From the IMG/VR virus record IMGVR_UViG_3300037502_002993, positions 124,001 through 188,000 of that record: 64,000 nt of DNA, one strand, 5' to 3'. Origin of the DNA: a virus. The notes under the pieces are model-generated. The model saw only the letters and a program-made list of their open reading frames with translations, was not told the DNA's origin and did no database searches. The position numbers and the translations under genes are program-made. Of the stretch, positions 33,701-44,900 are shown one piece after another. Numbering within the stretch: position 1 is the stretch's first letter; every line of letters begins with the position of its first letter.

Positions 33701-36700
33701 CAGGAGTGACCCACCCGCGGCACCTGCCGCTGCACCCGCAGCCGCACCCCCAGGACCAGTGAAGAGCTCCTTGATCCGGTTCAGGATGCTCCCACCGGGG
33801 ATCAGTCCCATTAAATCCTCAAGGAAACTGGTGGTTTTCTCCTTCTCTTGCGGGGCGCCCTCTTTATCGCCTTCCTCCTTATCTCCCTTCTCACGTGAGA
33901 ACAGATCCTGCCAAGATCCCCTACGATGCGCCTCAGGTGGGAGTCGACGATCTAGCTTATCCAACATCCGTGACAACAGGCCTTCAGTTGGATTGGAAAA
34001 ACTCTCCTCATCGATCTCCTTCTTCGGGTCTCTTAACCACCGCATCGTTCTTGGTAGTACGCCCTCTTTCTTTGGTTCCTTATCGCGGTCAATATTGAAG
34101 AAGGTCTTGGCCGCCCCCAATGCCTTACCGCCCAACCAACCATAGTAACGTTTCGTCAGGTTCCAATACCCACGCGCCGCGCGGCGACTCCACCGGGAGA
34201 GGAAACTGCGATTCTTACGGATGGGGTGTGGGGTACCTTCCGCGGTAATGGTTTTCTCAATCTCCTCAAAGGAGAGGACTTCATTGCCCTCTTCCGTGAC
34301 CAGAGACCCCTTAATGTCCTCGGGGTTGGTGACAGGCTCCCCCGACTCCCGATCAAAAAATCGTCCTTTAAGGAGATCTGCCATCCTGACACGCGGTCTT
34401 TCTTCCCCTTCAACAAAGATATCCTTTCTCAGGTTATTGAAGGTGTCAACGACCTTATTCTTCACCCGAGTGGCCAGCGGAGCAATGCGCGCTTTCACAG
34501 CCGTAACTTGAGGCGTTTCAGCAAACTGCTCGATATGACGACGAAGTGAACTTACCGTACGGCCTTCATTATCGACCAATCCGTCCTTCCACTCTTGTGC
34601 GGTGATGACGGTATTACCAAACCGGTCTACCACCCGTCCTTTGATATCACCAAACGACTCAATGAGTTTTCCTGTCTCGGCATCAAAATAATGCCCTTCC
34701 TTGAGACGGTGATAGAGGAGTCGGGGATTGCGCAGGTTGTCCTTGGTGAAAAGGTCAGTCTTAAGACGCTCCCACTCCTCACGTCGCTTAGCCCGATCGG
34801 CCCGCCGTTGCATCTCCTGCATGATGCGCTCACGCGCATCATCACTACGGTCTCCCGCTAAATGACCCAAATGGTCAGAGGTACGGTCTGTCCATTTCTC
34901 TTTGAGTCGATCAATTTGAGATTCAGCCTGCTCACGCACTTCTGCCAGCTGCGACTTGACGCCGGATCTTTCCAGCTCGTCATTAATGCGTGCTTTGGTT
35001 TCGTTGACGCGTTGCTGGGCCTTCTCCTTAAACGCGTTGAACCGCTCGACATCCTGAGGACGGTTTTCTTTAAACCATGTCTTAAGGCGATCAGTTTCTT
35101 CCTTGATGTAGTCACTCGTGGTGGGACCCACCTCTTCCGCGTCCTGCTGTGGCGCCCGGTCACCTGCCCCACGGTACATTTCCCAGATGGAGGGGTGGTT
35201 AACAAAGTCCTGACCAATTTCATCACGCACCAAGCCGAGCCCGCGCAGAAGCTCTTGACTGCCAGTTCCGTAGATGCGCTGAATGGCTGCCCTGGAATCA
35301 GGCACCACATCACGCAAACGCAAGAACTCTGAGGAGCTCTCCTGAAGACGACGCATGTTGTCCACATTACGGACCAGCTTGTCCCCTTCATCGAACTCAA
35401 AGCGTTCACGGAAGAACTGCTCCAGTTCATTGAGCGTGTCATCGGGGGTGTCTTTATCGTAACCCCCCCACTGCAGGTACTGCTCAGGATCAAAGCGTCC
35501 ACCCGTGGCACTGTCGCGCATCAAGCGCTCACGCAGGGCGGTACGGGCTTCATCGGAAAGGACGTTCTCAGGATCGTACTGCTGGACAACCCGATCCAGT
35601 TCCCGTCCTACGTTCTCACGCATAGCAGGAGAGAACAGGGTATCTCTCAAGGCATTGCGGGCAGCCCCCTCCCCGGTAAAGCGTCCTGAGGTGATGTCAT
35701 ATACCTCACGCTCCACCGATACATCCCCAGTACGCAGGATGCGCATCTCATGAAGAATGCGTGAGAGGTACCCAGGGATGATCTCCACGATACTGCGTTG
35801 GGTCAGGTGATTAAAAGCACTCTCTTGATCAATCGTGTGGAAGCCCCCATCGGTCAGTTTGCCTTCCAGACCGAAGGTGGGGAATATGTTACGCGCGGCA
35901 TTCTGCAGGATACCCCGCCAGCCATAGCTCTGTTCAGGATCATTGACGTAGTCCTGAATCAGTGAGGGGGCATTGGCAAGGCCGTACGCCAGGAGGTGGT
36001 TACGTCCCCCTAGGCGCTCATTGAGGCGATCAGTATGGGGACGTAGACGATCTCCAAGCTTAGGTGCCAGACGTGACATCGCCCAACTGCTGGCGCCGCT
36101 CCCAGCGAGCATCCCAGCGGTGTTGACCCTATCGCCCATTCCTGCCATGTCTGCCATCATTTCGGCAGAGCTGGCGGAGCTGTCCAGGCCCTGCAGGCCG
36201 CGGGTCATGGCATCGACTAGATTACGGCGTACCTGGGGCCCATAGGTCCTTAAATGGGAGTGCAGGCTCTCACTGGCCATCTGCGAGGCCTGGAGTGTTA
36301 AGGCATGCCCCAAGTGCTCTCTCTTAAAGATCGCATTGCGTCCCGCATTCGGGTCAAAACCACTGCTGCCGATCAGGTCATTAAACTGCTGGGAATCCAG
36401 CACGGTAACGGCATGCTTGCGCTTGGCATGTTCTGGCAGTGATGAGTTATGAATCAGTGATTCAAACGCATTGCGACTCAGTGCTAGTTGAGCGCCGGCT
36501 AGACGACGCATATCCCGCAACATAAACAGGGAGCGGAACTGAAGCTCCAACCCCTTCTTGCCGATCTGGTGACCTACGGTATCCTGATAGGCCACCTGAC
36601 GGTGTTGTGCATTGCGAATGTCGGTAAGGATCTCATGGGTCAGCTCAAAACGACCCGCCTCTACCCGGTCACGAATTCCCTCTTCGACCTTCTCCTGGCT

Positions 36701-37243
36701 ATCGCGCTCTTCTTCACGTCTCTCCTGTTGCACTGACGAAGAGGCATGGAGACTCGCCATCATCTCCGCGAGTTCACTGTTCTCGCGATCTCGCTCTGAT
36801 CCGGTTTGACTGCGGTTGCGATCAATCTGGTACTGGAGGCTCTCCTTACGCCGAGCAATGGCCTGTTCCAACTGGTCATAACGCTTACTGGAGAGTCGAT
36901 CCTTTAGACGGGGAAGCTGGCGTTCAGCCTGCTCTGTGATATTGAGTAAGGATGATGCATTCTCCCGAACGACCTGATCACGAGCCTCTCGCGCAAAGCT
37001 AATGCCCCGACGCCCTTCATCGATTAGGGCATTATACCCATCGGGCAAGGCGCGATCCAGTACCAGGTTCAGAGAGGTCTGTGATTTCACCCCACCTAAG
37101 AATCCACGCTTGAACCCAGCAGTAAACCGCTTCAGTTTAGATTGTTGGGTTTCCCCTCCATCAATATCGAACAGGGCATCGAGATCATCCAGTTCAGGAA
37201 GATCCCAATCATCATTATCCAGCTTATGGTGTTTCTTTGCCAT
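30728..37243 (-). CDS. giant virion-associated lytic transglycosylase (phiKZ gp181-like)
   Basis: A 2171-residue protein. The ATG at 37243 is preferred to a GTG one codon earlier. Residues 1-1100 are long charged helices and coiled coil. A Gly/Ala-rich hydrophobic segment lies at about 1190-1245 (WPVVLGAAAATGAFFLG), a likely membrane-inserting region. Near 1770-1900 is an SLT-type transglycosylase: AGTESTWRFNVG with catalytic Glu about 1786, then SALGWFQFIKGTW and YMAHFLG. The C-terminus is a Gly/Ser/Gln-rich coiled tail. The enzyme cuts the glycan backbone of peptidoglycan during DNA entry. Size, domain and place beside the polymerase genes match phiKZ gp181 (about 2240 residues, from memory). 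Confidence 0.88.
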   Translation of the reverse strand: MAKKHHKLDNDDWDLPELDDLDALFDIDGGETQQSKLKRFTAGFKRGFLGGVKSQTSLNLVLDRALPDGYNALIDEGRRGISFAREARDQVVRENASSLLNITEQAERQLPRLKDRLSSKRYDQLEQAIARRKESLQYQIDRNRSQTGSERDRENSELAEMMASLHASSSVQQERREEERDSQEKVEEGIRDRVEAGRFELTHEILTDIRNAQHRQVAYQDTVGHQIGKKGLELQFRSLFMLRDMRRLAGAQLALSRNAFESLIHNSSLPEHAKRKHAVTVLDSQQFNDLIGSSGFDPNAGRNAIFKREHLGHALTLQASQMASESLHSHLRTYGPQVRRNLVDAMTRGLQGLDSSASSAEMMADMAGMGDRVNTAGMLAGSGASSWAMSRLAPKLGDRLRPHTDRLNERLGGRNHLLAYGLANAPSLIQDYVNDPEQSYGWRGILQNAARNIFPTFGLEGKLTDGGFHTIDQESAFNHLTQRSIVEIIPGYLSRILHEMRILRTGDVSVEREVYDITSGRFTGEGAARNALRDTLFSPAMRENVGRELDRVVQQYDPENVLSDEARTALRERLMRDSATGGRFDPEQYLQWGGYDKDTPDDTLNELEQFFRERFEFDEGDKLVRNVDNMRRLQESSSEFLRLRDVVPDSRAAIQRIYGTGSQELLRGLGLVRDEIGQDFVNHPSIWEMYRGAGDRAPQQDAEEVGPTTSDYIKEETDRLKTWFKENRPQDVERFNAFKEKAQQRVNETKARINDELERSGVKSQLAEVREQAESQIDRLKEKWTDRTSDHLGHLAGDRSDDARERIMQEMQRRADRAKRREEWERLKTDLFTKDNLRNPRLLYHRLKEGHYFDAETGKLIESFGDIKGRVVDRFGNTVITAQEWKDGLVDNEGRTVSSLRRHIEQFAETPQVTAVKARIAPLATRVKNKVVDTFNNLRKDIFVEGEERPRVRMADLLKGRFFDRESGEPVTNPEDIKGSLVTEEGNEVLSFEEIEKTITAEGTPHPIRKNRSFLSRWSRRAARGYWNLTKRYYGWLGGKALGAAKTFFNIDRDKEPKKEGVLPRTMRWLRDPKKEIDEESFSNPTEGLLSRMLDKLDRRLPPEAHRRGSWQDLFSREKGDKEEGDKEGAPQEKEKTTSFLEDLMGLIPGGSILNRIKELFTGPGGAAAGAAAGAAGGSLLGRGARALGRGAKWGARNLLMRPAGWALKGGLIAGKGLVATLGWPVVLGAAAATGAFFLGRHLWRRYQSTKGDLQQLRMVQYGFDPDSHSQVKAALSMEAALLEHVRVVDGEVTINTGAINPQHLLEPFGLSVDSEDEAHFEQWNTWAINRFNPVLLAHLNAWKTHSPNSDFHELDTQLDDETMRDYLDDMVRAVGEEPYTFTVDPFGGGNDLTGRDLVQTYLERIRGNLREERRRHQAAAMSPVVAAQAGLTQEEREREQRQRAASRRDTPTVSTATIEASRAINPRDLLTVQGRGGVALPTRDTGYTRLQQLRLRTYGVENLESSLTRAILTIEDELYSRFTWEDGKATYSVSPRHFFEEFGALFGVNRSSRDYRYWAQWLQQRFIPVLADYLTALKSVAPDARPANPEGVLDRFKRAAVARAIFAALEPRSRESVFEAGVDLPGHSGSVAHQQAQILMAHFEAMEQQSSETTSRQELPSSDGSTQSAEASQERARQSVMRRLHESANLQGYQYQPMGSGVRYRSSETPGIGGHVGGFDTNVNPQPHTGRGTGDFVSMEGTGGVWEEIPAPEGEGRQHAAPTLRAVGAMTGIPWEYLFAVAGTESTWRFNVGPDTSSALGWFQFIKGTWTKNGRGVFDRFASKYGIPHPGDENRTLALRRDPRIAALMAAEFTRENYNGLKNALGRALTFSDLYMAHFLGVGGARSFLRALAEDGSRLGTQMFSREAGSNPGVFRKDRGRGAPRTLAEIYEYVNNKIREHLPAGSTAGDFSAQEVPDPNSHQAPAVFGGAGHEAVDLLLTSEEAVGEGDIPDGPAPMNLANLSQSSRDPVTSGYGGTGGGEYTSAEGYDGQTTVSSSGGYGGGAGVSADPVTEARQYREQQARMADVQQRARTQAQEGETHAMGRIAEHQLEVQREMREYLRVIAERFQVGGNTAATAGEEGRQHTNDTSRPSEVTPPANPPRAERTVGQQNPAVNTASRLTALSRDLV

Positions 37244-37322
37244 CACACACCTCGTTATCTCACATCGGGGCTTGGTCGGAAACCCCTGAAATCATAGCAT
37301 CCAGCGAATCCGGAGTCACCTT

Positions 37323-38993
37323 ATGTCGTCGGTACTTCCTAAGCGAGCAGAAATCCCCTTAAACCTCTCTCTGTTGATCCCCACAAAGGAGCAGCTTCGA
37401 ACCATTCGTGAAGTGAAAGTGACGGATGTCTTTGATGGCCCTGGAGGGAACTTTCACGACGAGGGTCTCTACTCTACCCTAATCTTCGGTAAGGTGGGGG
37501 ATGACCTTCGTGATAAACGCTTTGGGTATATCCGCTTAAAGCTGCCCATTCTTCATCCGGTGATCTATTCTCAATTGATCAAGCTCAGGGGCTTCTACAA
37601 GGAGATCCTCTCGGGAACCGGCTACGCCACCTGGGATGAAAAACAAAAGGACTTCGTCTTAAGTGATGCCCTCTCTGGCCAGACGGGCTATCACTTCTTT
37701 ATGTCTCACTGGAAGGATCTGGTGTTTAAGCGTTCAGGCTCTGATATTCGGGATGTGCGTATTAAGTCCATTGAGACCTATCGGGATCGAGCTCAGTTGA
37801 CGGAACTGCTGGTATTGCCAGCCGGACTTCGTGACATTGATCTTGAAGCGGATGGTCGGGCTAAAAGTGATGCGATTAATGAGCTCTACCATTCCGTACT
37901 GTCCCTGGCACGAACCATTCCCGACCCCCCACCGAGAGGGAACGATGTTGAGATCTACGATCGGGTACGGTTTAACCTTACTCTGAAGGTGGGTGAGATC
38001 TACACCTACATCGAGAATCTGGTCAGTGGTAAGCGGGGACTGATTCAGAACTACTGGGCCAGTCGGCGTGTGTTCAATGGCACCCGGAATGTCATCTCCT
38101 CACTCAACACCGCAGCCAACGACCTAGGGGCGCCCAATCGTCCTTCCTTTAAGGACGTGGTCATCGGGACCTATCAAGCCGCCAAGTGTGTGCTCCCCCA
38201 TACCAAGTTCTTTATGACTCAGTGGTTACTTGGGGATGTCTTTGACACTACCTCCAATCGGGTTCAGTTGGTAGACCCCAAGACCAAGAAGTTGGTCTGG
38301 GTAGAGGTAGGTAATGAGGAGGTGGATCGTTTTACTACATCAGAAGGCCTTGAAGGTCTGATCAATGAACTCTCGGTAGTGGAGAAGCGCCATCGTCCGA
38401 TCGTGGTTAAAGGTCACTATCTGGCTCTGATGTATCTGGATGAGGCTCAGGGATTTAAACTGATCCGTGATATTGACGAGCTCCCCGATGGGGCAGACCC
38501 GGATAGAGCACAGCCGTTAACCTATATCGAGTTGGTTTACCTCTCAGGTATACATCGCTGGCGGGACTTCCCTTGTTTTGTAACGCGTTATCCCGTGGAG
38601 AATTTTAACTCCTCCATTCCGATGATGATGTACGTCAAAACCACCACTCGGGGAGAGTTACGTTATCCCATCAATGACGATTGGACAGGATACGACGAAG
38701 GACCCATTGCCTTGGAATACCCGAAGCTCCGTGACGGGAGAGTGCCAGACTACCATGACAGCACCAGCGTGAGTCCCTCTACCCTGGATGCCTTCGGAGG
38801 GGACTTTGATGGCGACATGGTAAGTGTTATTGCAGCTTATGCTGATAACAGTATCGAAGAGGCAAAGGCGTATTTCAAGCGACGTGAAGCGCACATTCAA
38901 GCAGGGGGTGGGTTGGCGTTCTCAACCAATATCCACACCTTGAAACTGACCATGGCTTTCTTAACAGGCGAGCCGGTGGACGAGGTCACTTAA
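37323..38993 (+). CDS. virion RNA polymerase beta-prime subunit, N-terminal half (phiKZ gp180-like)
   Basis: A 556-residue protein. GLYSTLIFG near the start matches the GLFxxxIFG of bacterial beta-prime. SGKRGLIQNYWASRRVFNGTRNVIS corresponds to the [23 protein letters not shown] region. DFDGD at residues 494-498 is the metal-binding catalytic loop. The chain stops 58 residues later, so bridge helix and trigger loop must be on another gene, as in phiKZ where beta-prime is split. The beta gene starts two bases after its stop. It diverges from the transglycosylase gene. In the model phage this enzyme is carried in the virion and transcribes early genes. Confidence 0.9.
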   Translation: MSSVLPKRAEIPLNLSLLIPTKEQLRTIREVKVTDVFDGPGGNFHDEGLYSTLIFGKVGDDLRDKRFGYIRLKLPILHPVIYSQLIKLRGFYKEILSGTGYATWDEKQKDFVLSDALSGQTGYHFFMSHWKDLVFKRSGSDIRDVRIKSIETYRDRAQLTELLVLPAGLRDIDLEADGRAKSDAINELYHSVLSLARTIPDPPPRGNDVEIYDRVRFNLTLKVGEIYTYIENLVSGKRGLIQNYWASRRVFNGTRNVISSLNTAANDLGAPNRPSFKDVVIGTYQAAKCVLPHTKFFMTQWLLGDVFDTTSNRVQLVDPKTKKLVWVEVGNEEVDRFTTSEGLEGLINELSVVEKRHRPIVVKGHYLALMYLDEAQGFKLIRDIDELPDGADPDRAQPLTYIELVYLSGIHRWRDFPCFVTRYPVENFNSSIPMMMYVKTTTRGELRYPINDDWTGYDEGPIALEYPKLRDGRVPDYHDSTSVSPSTLDAFGGDFDGDMVSVIAAYADNSIEEAKAYFKRREAHIQAGGGLAFSTNIHTLKLTMAFLTGEPVDEVT

Positions 38994-38995
38994 TC

Positions 38996-41900
38996 ATGGC
39001 ACAGCAGAAGTTTGATATCTTTTTTCGACGTGTGGGGATTCGTGATCGGGCCCACCTTGCCCGACCGCGTCTGTTCCCATTTGGGGAGTTCGCCTTCCCG
39101 TTTGAGAGTATCTATCACTTTAACCAGAGCAATGTGCACAATGGACCGACCCGAAACGACCCTGTACTGCAGAGCGTGGCCGGTCGTGTGTTCATTGAAC
39201 ACGTCACTGAACTCTCCGCTACCGAGGGGAACCCCCGTAAGACTTCGATCAACGTTAGAATGTTGGAGAATGACTTCCGGCGCCGTAGTCGGGGCCTTCG
39301 CCCCTTGCGTCGTGATGAGGCACTGGCGATCAACCCCCGTAATCTGCTTGTTGTGAACTATGCCATGCTTTATCCGACCTACCGCTATACGGTGTCGTTT
39401 AAGGCGGAGTACTATCGCTGGGTTAACATCGCCAGTACCTTCTGGCAGCGGGTAGCGGATCTCCATCAGCGTTTCCGCTGGCATCAGTTCGTGGAGGTGG
39501 GTGTCCCTGAGCGGGTGCCTGGGTATGAGGATTTTCTTCGTATCAGTAATGGCATCACGGCAAAGTCGCTCGATGCCTTTGCCGAACCCGGTGCCTTAGA
39601 CCTAGTGGATCTGTGGCAGTGGATGGGGGAGTCCCGTGAGGCGTCAAACCTCGCCAAGGTGAAAGACCCCAGTCTGGTGAACCTGATCTTCCGGGTACGG
39701 GGTCATTTCTGTCTCATGAACCTGGGACTGATCGACCAGTGGCGCAAAGCCCCAGAGGGGGAGTTGGCCCTTGAAGGGTTTGGATTGGAAGAGTGGGAGG
39801 AGGTTGGTCAGGAGATCGCCTCACTGGAGAGTGTGCAAAGTGATATCTTAGCGCCCACTCAACTGCAACGGCTGTTTCTCGCCCTGCTAAGGCGTCTTGG
39901 GAAGGTACAGAGTGGAGAAGAGGGGGTAGCGGACCCTGAAGAGGAAGCGCCCGTAGAGCGCGCCCAGGAGGCACCTAAGCGCATTACCGTCGATCAGGGG
40001 GATGACGATCCTGAAGGTGCAACTTCATCAAGCGGTACTGTAGGGGAGGTCAGTTCGAAAAAAGAGGACGATGTTCTCTCACTGCCACCTTTAGACGATG
40101 CGCTTAAGTTCCCTGATTTCGATCAGGAACCCGAACCCCCTGCTGAGCCTGACCCGAAAAGTGTGACCTACCGACCAGAGCGAGTCACACCCCCGCGAGA
40201 AGAGCGCCCGGTAGTGGAGAGTGATGACACTGAGGGCGATTACAGTACGGCACTTAAGGCGTATGCCGATCAGCAACTAGAAGCGGGACTGATCACGGCA
40301 GGTGCGCATAAACGGATACTGGCCGAGGCAGAACACTACAAGACGCTACCCAACCCATACGGGGATGAAGGGACCTTAGGGGAGAGTCTTGAGATCACTC
40401 AAGAAGACCTCTCACTTGAGGATCGTGAGACCTTCCCTGACCGCGATACCATCATTGACAAATCCATGCTGAAGAGCTCTCCACGGGAAATGACCCGGAA
40501 GTACGTGGAAAAGACCCTTAAGAAAGACGTCATGAATGCCGTGTTGGCAGCGACTCAGCACCAACAGGTGGTGATCAAGCGGTATAACGTGGAAGTGGTT
40601 CATGACAACATGAATCACTTTGAGGTCCACACGCTAACCTTGAAGCCCATTCATGGTCGGCAGTCCACTGTGCGGTTTCGTCTCCCCGTGGTAGATAAAG
40701 ACGGGCGTTTCATGGCAAATGGCCAGCGAAATCGGCTTCGTTTCCAGCGTGCGGATTAAAACTCTACCCTACTGTATAGTTTTTTCAGTAGAGGTAAGTG
40801 ATAATGGGACAACCACTTAAGTATACAACTGAAGATTTTATTGACACAGCTACCATGATGTTCGGTGACCACCTTAGCTACGAGAAAGCCGTTTATAGGG
40901 GTAAACGTCAGCGCCTTATTGTAACATGTACGCACCACGGGGAGTTCGATGTAAACCCACTGGTGTTTCTGATGAGTACCCACGGCTGCGCCAATTGTGC
41001 TAGGGATGAAACAAAAGAACGCTTCATACGTCGTTCTTTGGAACTTCATGGTGATCGTTACGACTATAGTCTCGTTGAAGTGGACGGATATACAGACCCT
41101 GTTACGGTTGTCTGTAAAACCCACGGTGCATTCGAAACATCTATTTACGGACATTCTGTAAGGGGCAATCAGTGTCCTAAATGTTCACGAGAACGCGACC
41201 GTACCTGCCCTAACGAGTGGATTAAAAAAGTTAAGAAGATCCACAAGGGTAAGTACGACTATAGTAAGGCAGTCTACATTCACGGTAAGTTGCCAGTTAC
41301 GATTATCTGTCCGCACCACGGGGAGTTCACCCAGCCAGCACGCTCCCACTACGCGGGACATGGATGTAAGCAGTGTCATATTCAGTTTGTTGCTAGGTCG
41401 AATAAAGAGAGATTTGTTAGGCAGGCCAAAGAAAAACATGGTGTTCAGTATGATTACAGCCGCGTAGTGTTTTTGACGACAAAGGAAAAGGTTGAGATAC
41501 TCTGTCGTAAACACGGACCGTTCTGGGTAACCCCGAACGCGCACGCATCTAGTGGCGCGGGCTGTCCACGCTGCATTGAGTCAAAGGGTGAACGAAGAAT
41601 TAGATTATTCCTAGGGAACCATAAAGTTCGGTTTATTCAGGAATATCGGATCGAACCCTTCAGGTATAGATACGATTTCTTCTTACCTGATTACAACTGC
41701 GTAATAGAACACCATGGTGGTCAGCACTACATGCCTGTTAAACGTTTTGGAGGGGAAAAAGCCTTTAAGCAATGTGTGCAGCGAGATAAGAACAAAAAAC
41801 ACATCGCAAAAAGGAAAGGGATTACTTATCGAGTCACTAACTACAAAATGATGAACAACAGCAAACTCGAAAAGAATTTAACCCGCATCCTTCTAGAACT

Positions 41901-44900
41901 CGGTCACTCTCTCGACCACTAACCCATTATTACCTATGGTCCGCTTAAAACCCCCCTAACTGCGGGAACCTGCTAATGATGCTGTTACTACCACTTGTCG
42001 GGGGAAACCCACGGCAACACCCACTCCAGTAATGGAAGTAGTGGGCAGGGTAAAAACGTAACAGCTAGGCACAACCGACGCAACGAAGTCCCTACGTTGG
42101 TCAATCGACCAATATGGGATGTGTTCAGAGGCCATCGAAAACTACAGCTTGTTTAATGCAAGCCTAATGACACAGGTATAGAACCCTGTGGTCTCCACGG
42201 AGATTAAAGTGAGTAGAGTAGCTGATTTCTATATCGGCGAAACGGGGGGCTTCTGTTTGCTATTCACGAACCAGAAGAAGATATGGTCCAATTTGAATTG
42301 ATTGCTTCCAATTCGTAAGATCTCTCCAAGCAGGGTTGCTCTCACCTCTTACTATAATAAAACGTTTGTCGACCGCTCTTCTCGCTCTACGAATAACTTT
42401 GCTCAATGGGTCACACGCCAAATGACCCAGATCGGACTTGATCCGGATAACGACCAGATCACTAACCTGAAGTTAGGTAATGCGTTTGATCAGTCCATTG
42501 AAGTGCCAAGGGTTTACTCCTTGCTCTCAGCGCGCTTTACGCAATTTGCCGTAGGGCCACTACAGTTCTACTTGAGCTACCATAAACGAGCTGCTCATTT
42601 TGAACAACATGGGATACGGGTAGAACAGGTAGAGAAAGAAGGGCGAACGGTAATCGGGATGGATCGTGAGTCATTAAGTCCCATCACGGTAGATGCCAGT
42701 GACACTTTCTATCTGGGCGATGAGCCCTTAGGTACTCTGTGTCAGGTAGTGGGACTTCCCGAAGCCAAAGCACCGCTGGATATCGCGGAGGTAGGGGTTT
42801 CCAATAAGGTCATCCCGGTGGGGTTGGTGCTGGCTTACCAGATGGGGCTGTCTAAACTCATCGAGAAACTTAATTGTGATGTGGCCAGACACCGACGGGG
42901 CAGTCGGTTTGAAATGGCCGATGATGAGTACAGTGTGGTCTTTCAGGATGAGGTGCTTGTCTTCTCGCGGTTGGATCGACGGGCCTCACTGGTGTTGGCG
43001 GGACTGAATCGCTATCACCGCGCCCTACGGCAATTCAGTGTCTGGGACTTTGATCGTAAAGACGTCTACCACAACGTCCTTCTGGATCAGGGCCTTGGGG
43101 TGCGCTACCTGCGGGAAATCGATACCCTCTTTAATGTCTGGGTTGATCCCATCACAAAAGGACTCCTGGAGGAGATGGGGGAACCCACTGACTTTGGAGG
43201 ACTGCTCCTCAGAAGTGCTGACCTACTGCTACACGACCACGCTCCCAATGAGGTAGAAGGGGAGTACATGCGCTATCGGGGGTATGAGCGCATGGCAGGG
43301 ATGGTCTATGGGGAGCTGGCGAGGGCCTGCAAAGCCTATCACGCGCGCAGTCACTACGGTGATGCTGCAGTGGATCTAAATCCCCACCAGGTGTGGCAGC
43401 GCATTGTGGGTGACCCCTCATCCATGATCGTGGAGGAAGCCAACCCCTTTACGGTGGTCAATGAACAGGAAATCATGACCTATCGTGGAGATGGCGGTCG
43501 TAGTGGTAAGTCCATGGTGAAGCGGACGCGTATCTACTCTGACACTGATGTCGGGGTAGTGAGTGAATCCACCCTAGATTCGGGAGATGTCGGGGTAGTG
43601 GCGTACCTGGCCCCTGATGCGAACTTCACCTCCACTCGGGGATTGACCCGACGTTACGATAAAAGTAAGGATGGCGCAGCAACCCTCCTATCCACTGCTG
43701 CACTCAATGCCCCTTGTGCGGACAGAGATGACGCCAAGAGAATCCGATAAGTTGGTTCCCCCAGCAGGTAACTGTTGGGTAAACACTCCTCTAATTGCTG
43801 GGACCTCTCGTAAGACCTTAGGTACGATCCCGTTCCGAAAGGAAGCCATGGATAGCCGGGCCTGTAAGAATCCTAAGGATAGAGACAACCATGCAGCGAA
43901 GTCCCTAAGCCTACTCAACGAGTAGGGATGGGATGTGTTCATCGACTATCGAAAGGCGCCCATTAGGGCGAACTGAGTAGAGTAGGGCCAAGCGGTAGGC
44001 CGCTAACGTGGAATGGCGTTAGTTATAAGTCCTTTAAACCGAAACGGGGAGCTTCCTACTTGTTAAGAGAGGAAGAAGATATAGTCAGTCCTTTAGCGAG
44101 AGTTAAAGGTAACCATGGAGTGGTTAGCTCGATCTAGCGAATCGGGTTTGGAAAGGGAAGGAGGATTTCACCCAATTAGGGTGATCTTCATCTGTGTACA
44201 GCGCAACTTTATCTCAGTGCAAGCAAGACAGGGCATTTGGGCGGAAGGGTATACGGTCACGCCACTAAGGACGGGGTATGAACAGGTACTGGCCTCACGG
44301 GTAACAGATCTGTTCGCGACCATGGCACAGCAAGATGGGAAGGTTACGTCAGTGGAAGAGAATTCCATTGTGGTGACCTATAAGGATGGGACGCAGGAGA
44401 AGGTCCTTCTTGGGAAGCGCTACGGTAAAGCCGCTGGGTATACCTACCCACAGACCTTGGTAACGGATCTAAAGGTAGGGGATAAGGTTAAGTCAGGTGG
44501 GGTGATTGCGTATAATCGTAACTATTTCATGCCTGATACCTTTAATCCCGGTCATGTGGTATTGAAAGCGGGGGTAATGTGTAAGGTGGCCCTGATGGAC
44601 CCCATCGATGCTTTGGAAGATGGGTCTGTTATCTCTGAGGAGATCGCCAAGCAGTTCACCACGCAAACCAGTGAGGTCAGGACCCTGCAAGCGCGTTTTG
44701 ATCAGTCTGTCAGGGACCTAGTGAAAGTCGGCGATCATGTGGACTTGGATTCCATTCTATGCATTATTGAAGACCCGGAGATCCGCGATAATCCCCTGTT
44801 CAATGACATTGCCATGGATACCTTAAGAAAGCTCTCTTCCCACACCCCACGAGCAAAAGTGACAGGGGTGGTGAGCCGAGTTGAGGTGTTCTATCATGGT

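Noticed and set aside
33543-34145. 200-codon + strand frame inside the giant transglycosylase gene
   Set aside because: It is Ser/Pro/Ala-rich and the shadow of the Gly/Ala-rich hydrophobic region on the opposite strand.
42302-43750. Apparent separate gene starting at TTG 42302
   Set aside because: It is exon 2 of the polymerase beta gene: the TTG is the end of intron 1 and the last codons read into intron 2.
44115-44203. ATG at 44115 as start of a beta C-terminal gene
   Set aside because: The first 30 codons lie inside intron 2 and have no similarity to beta; homology begins at NFISVQ, where the splice site falls.
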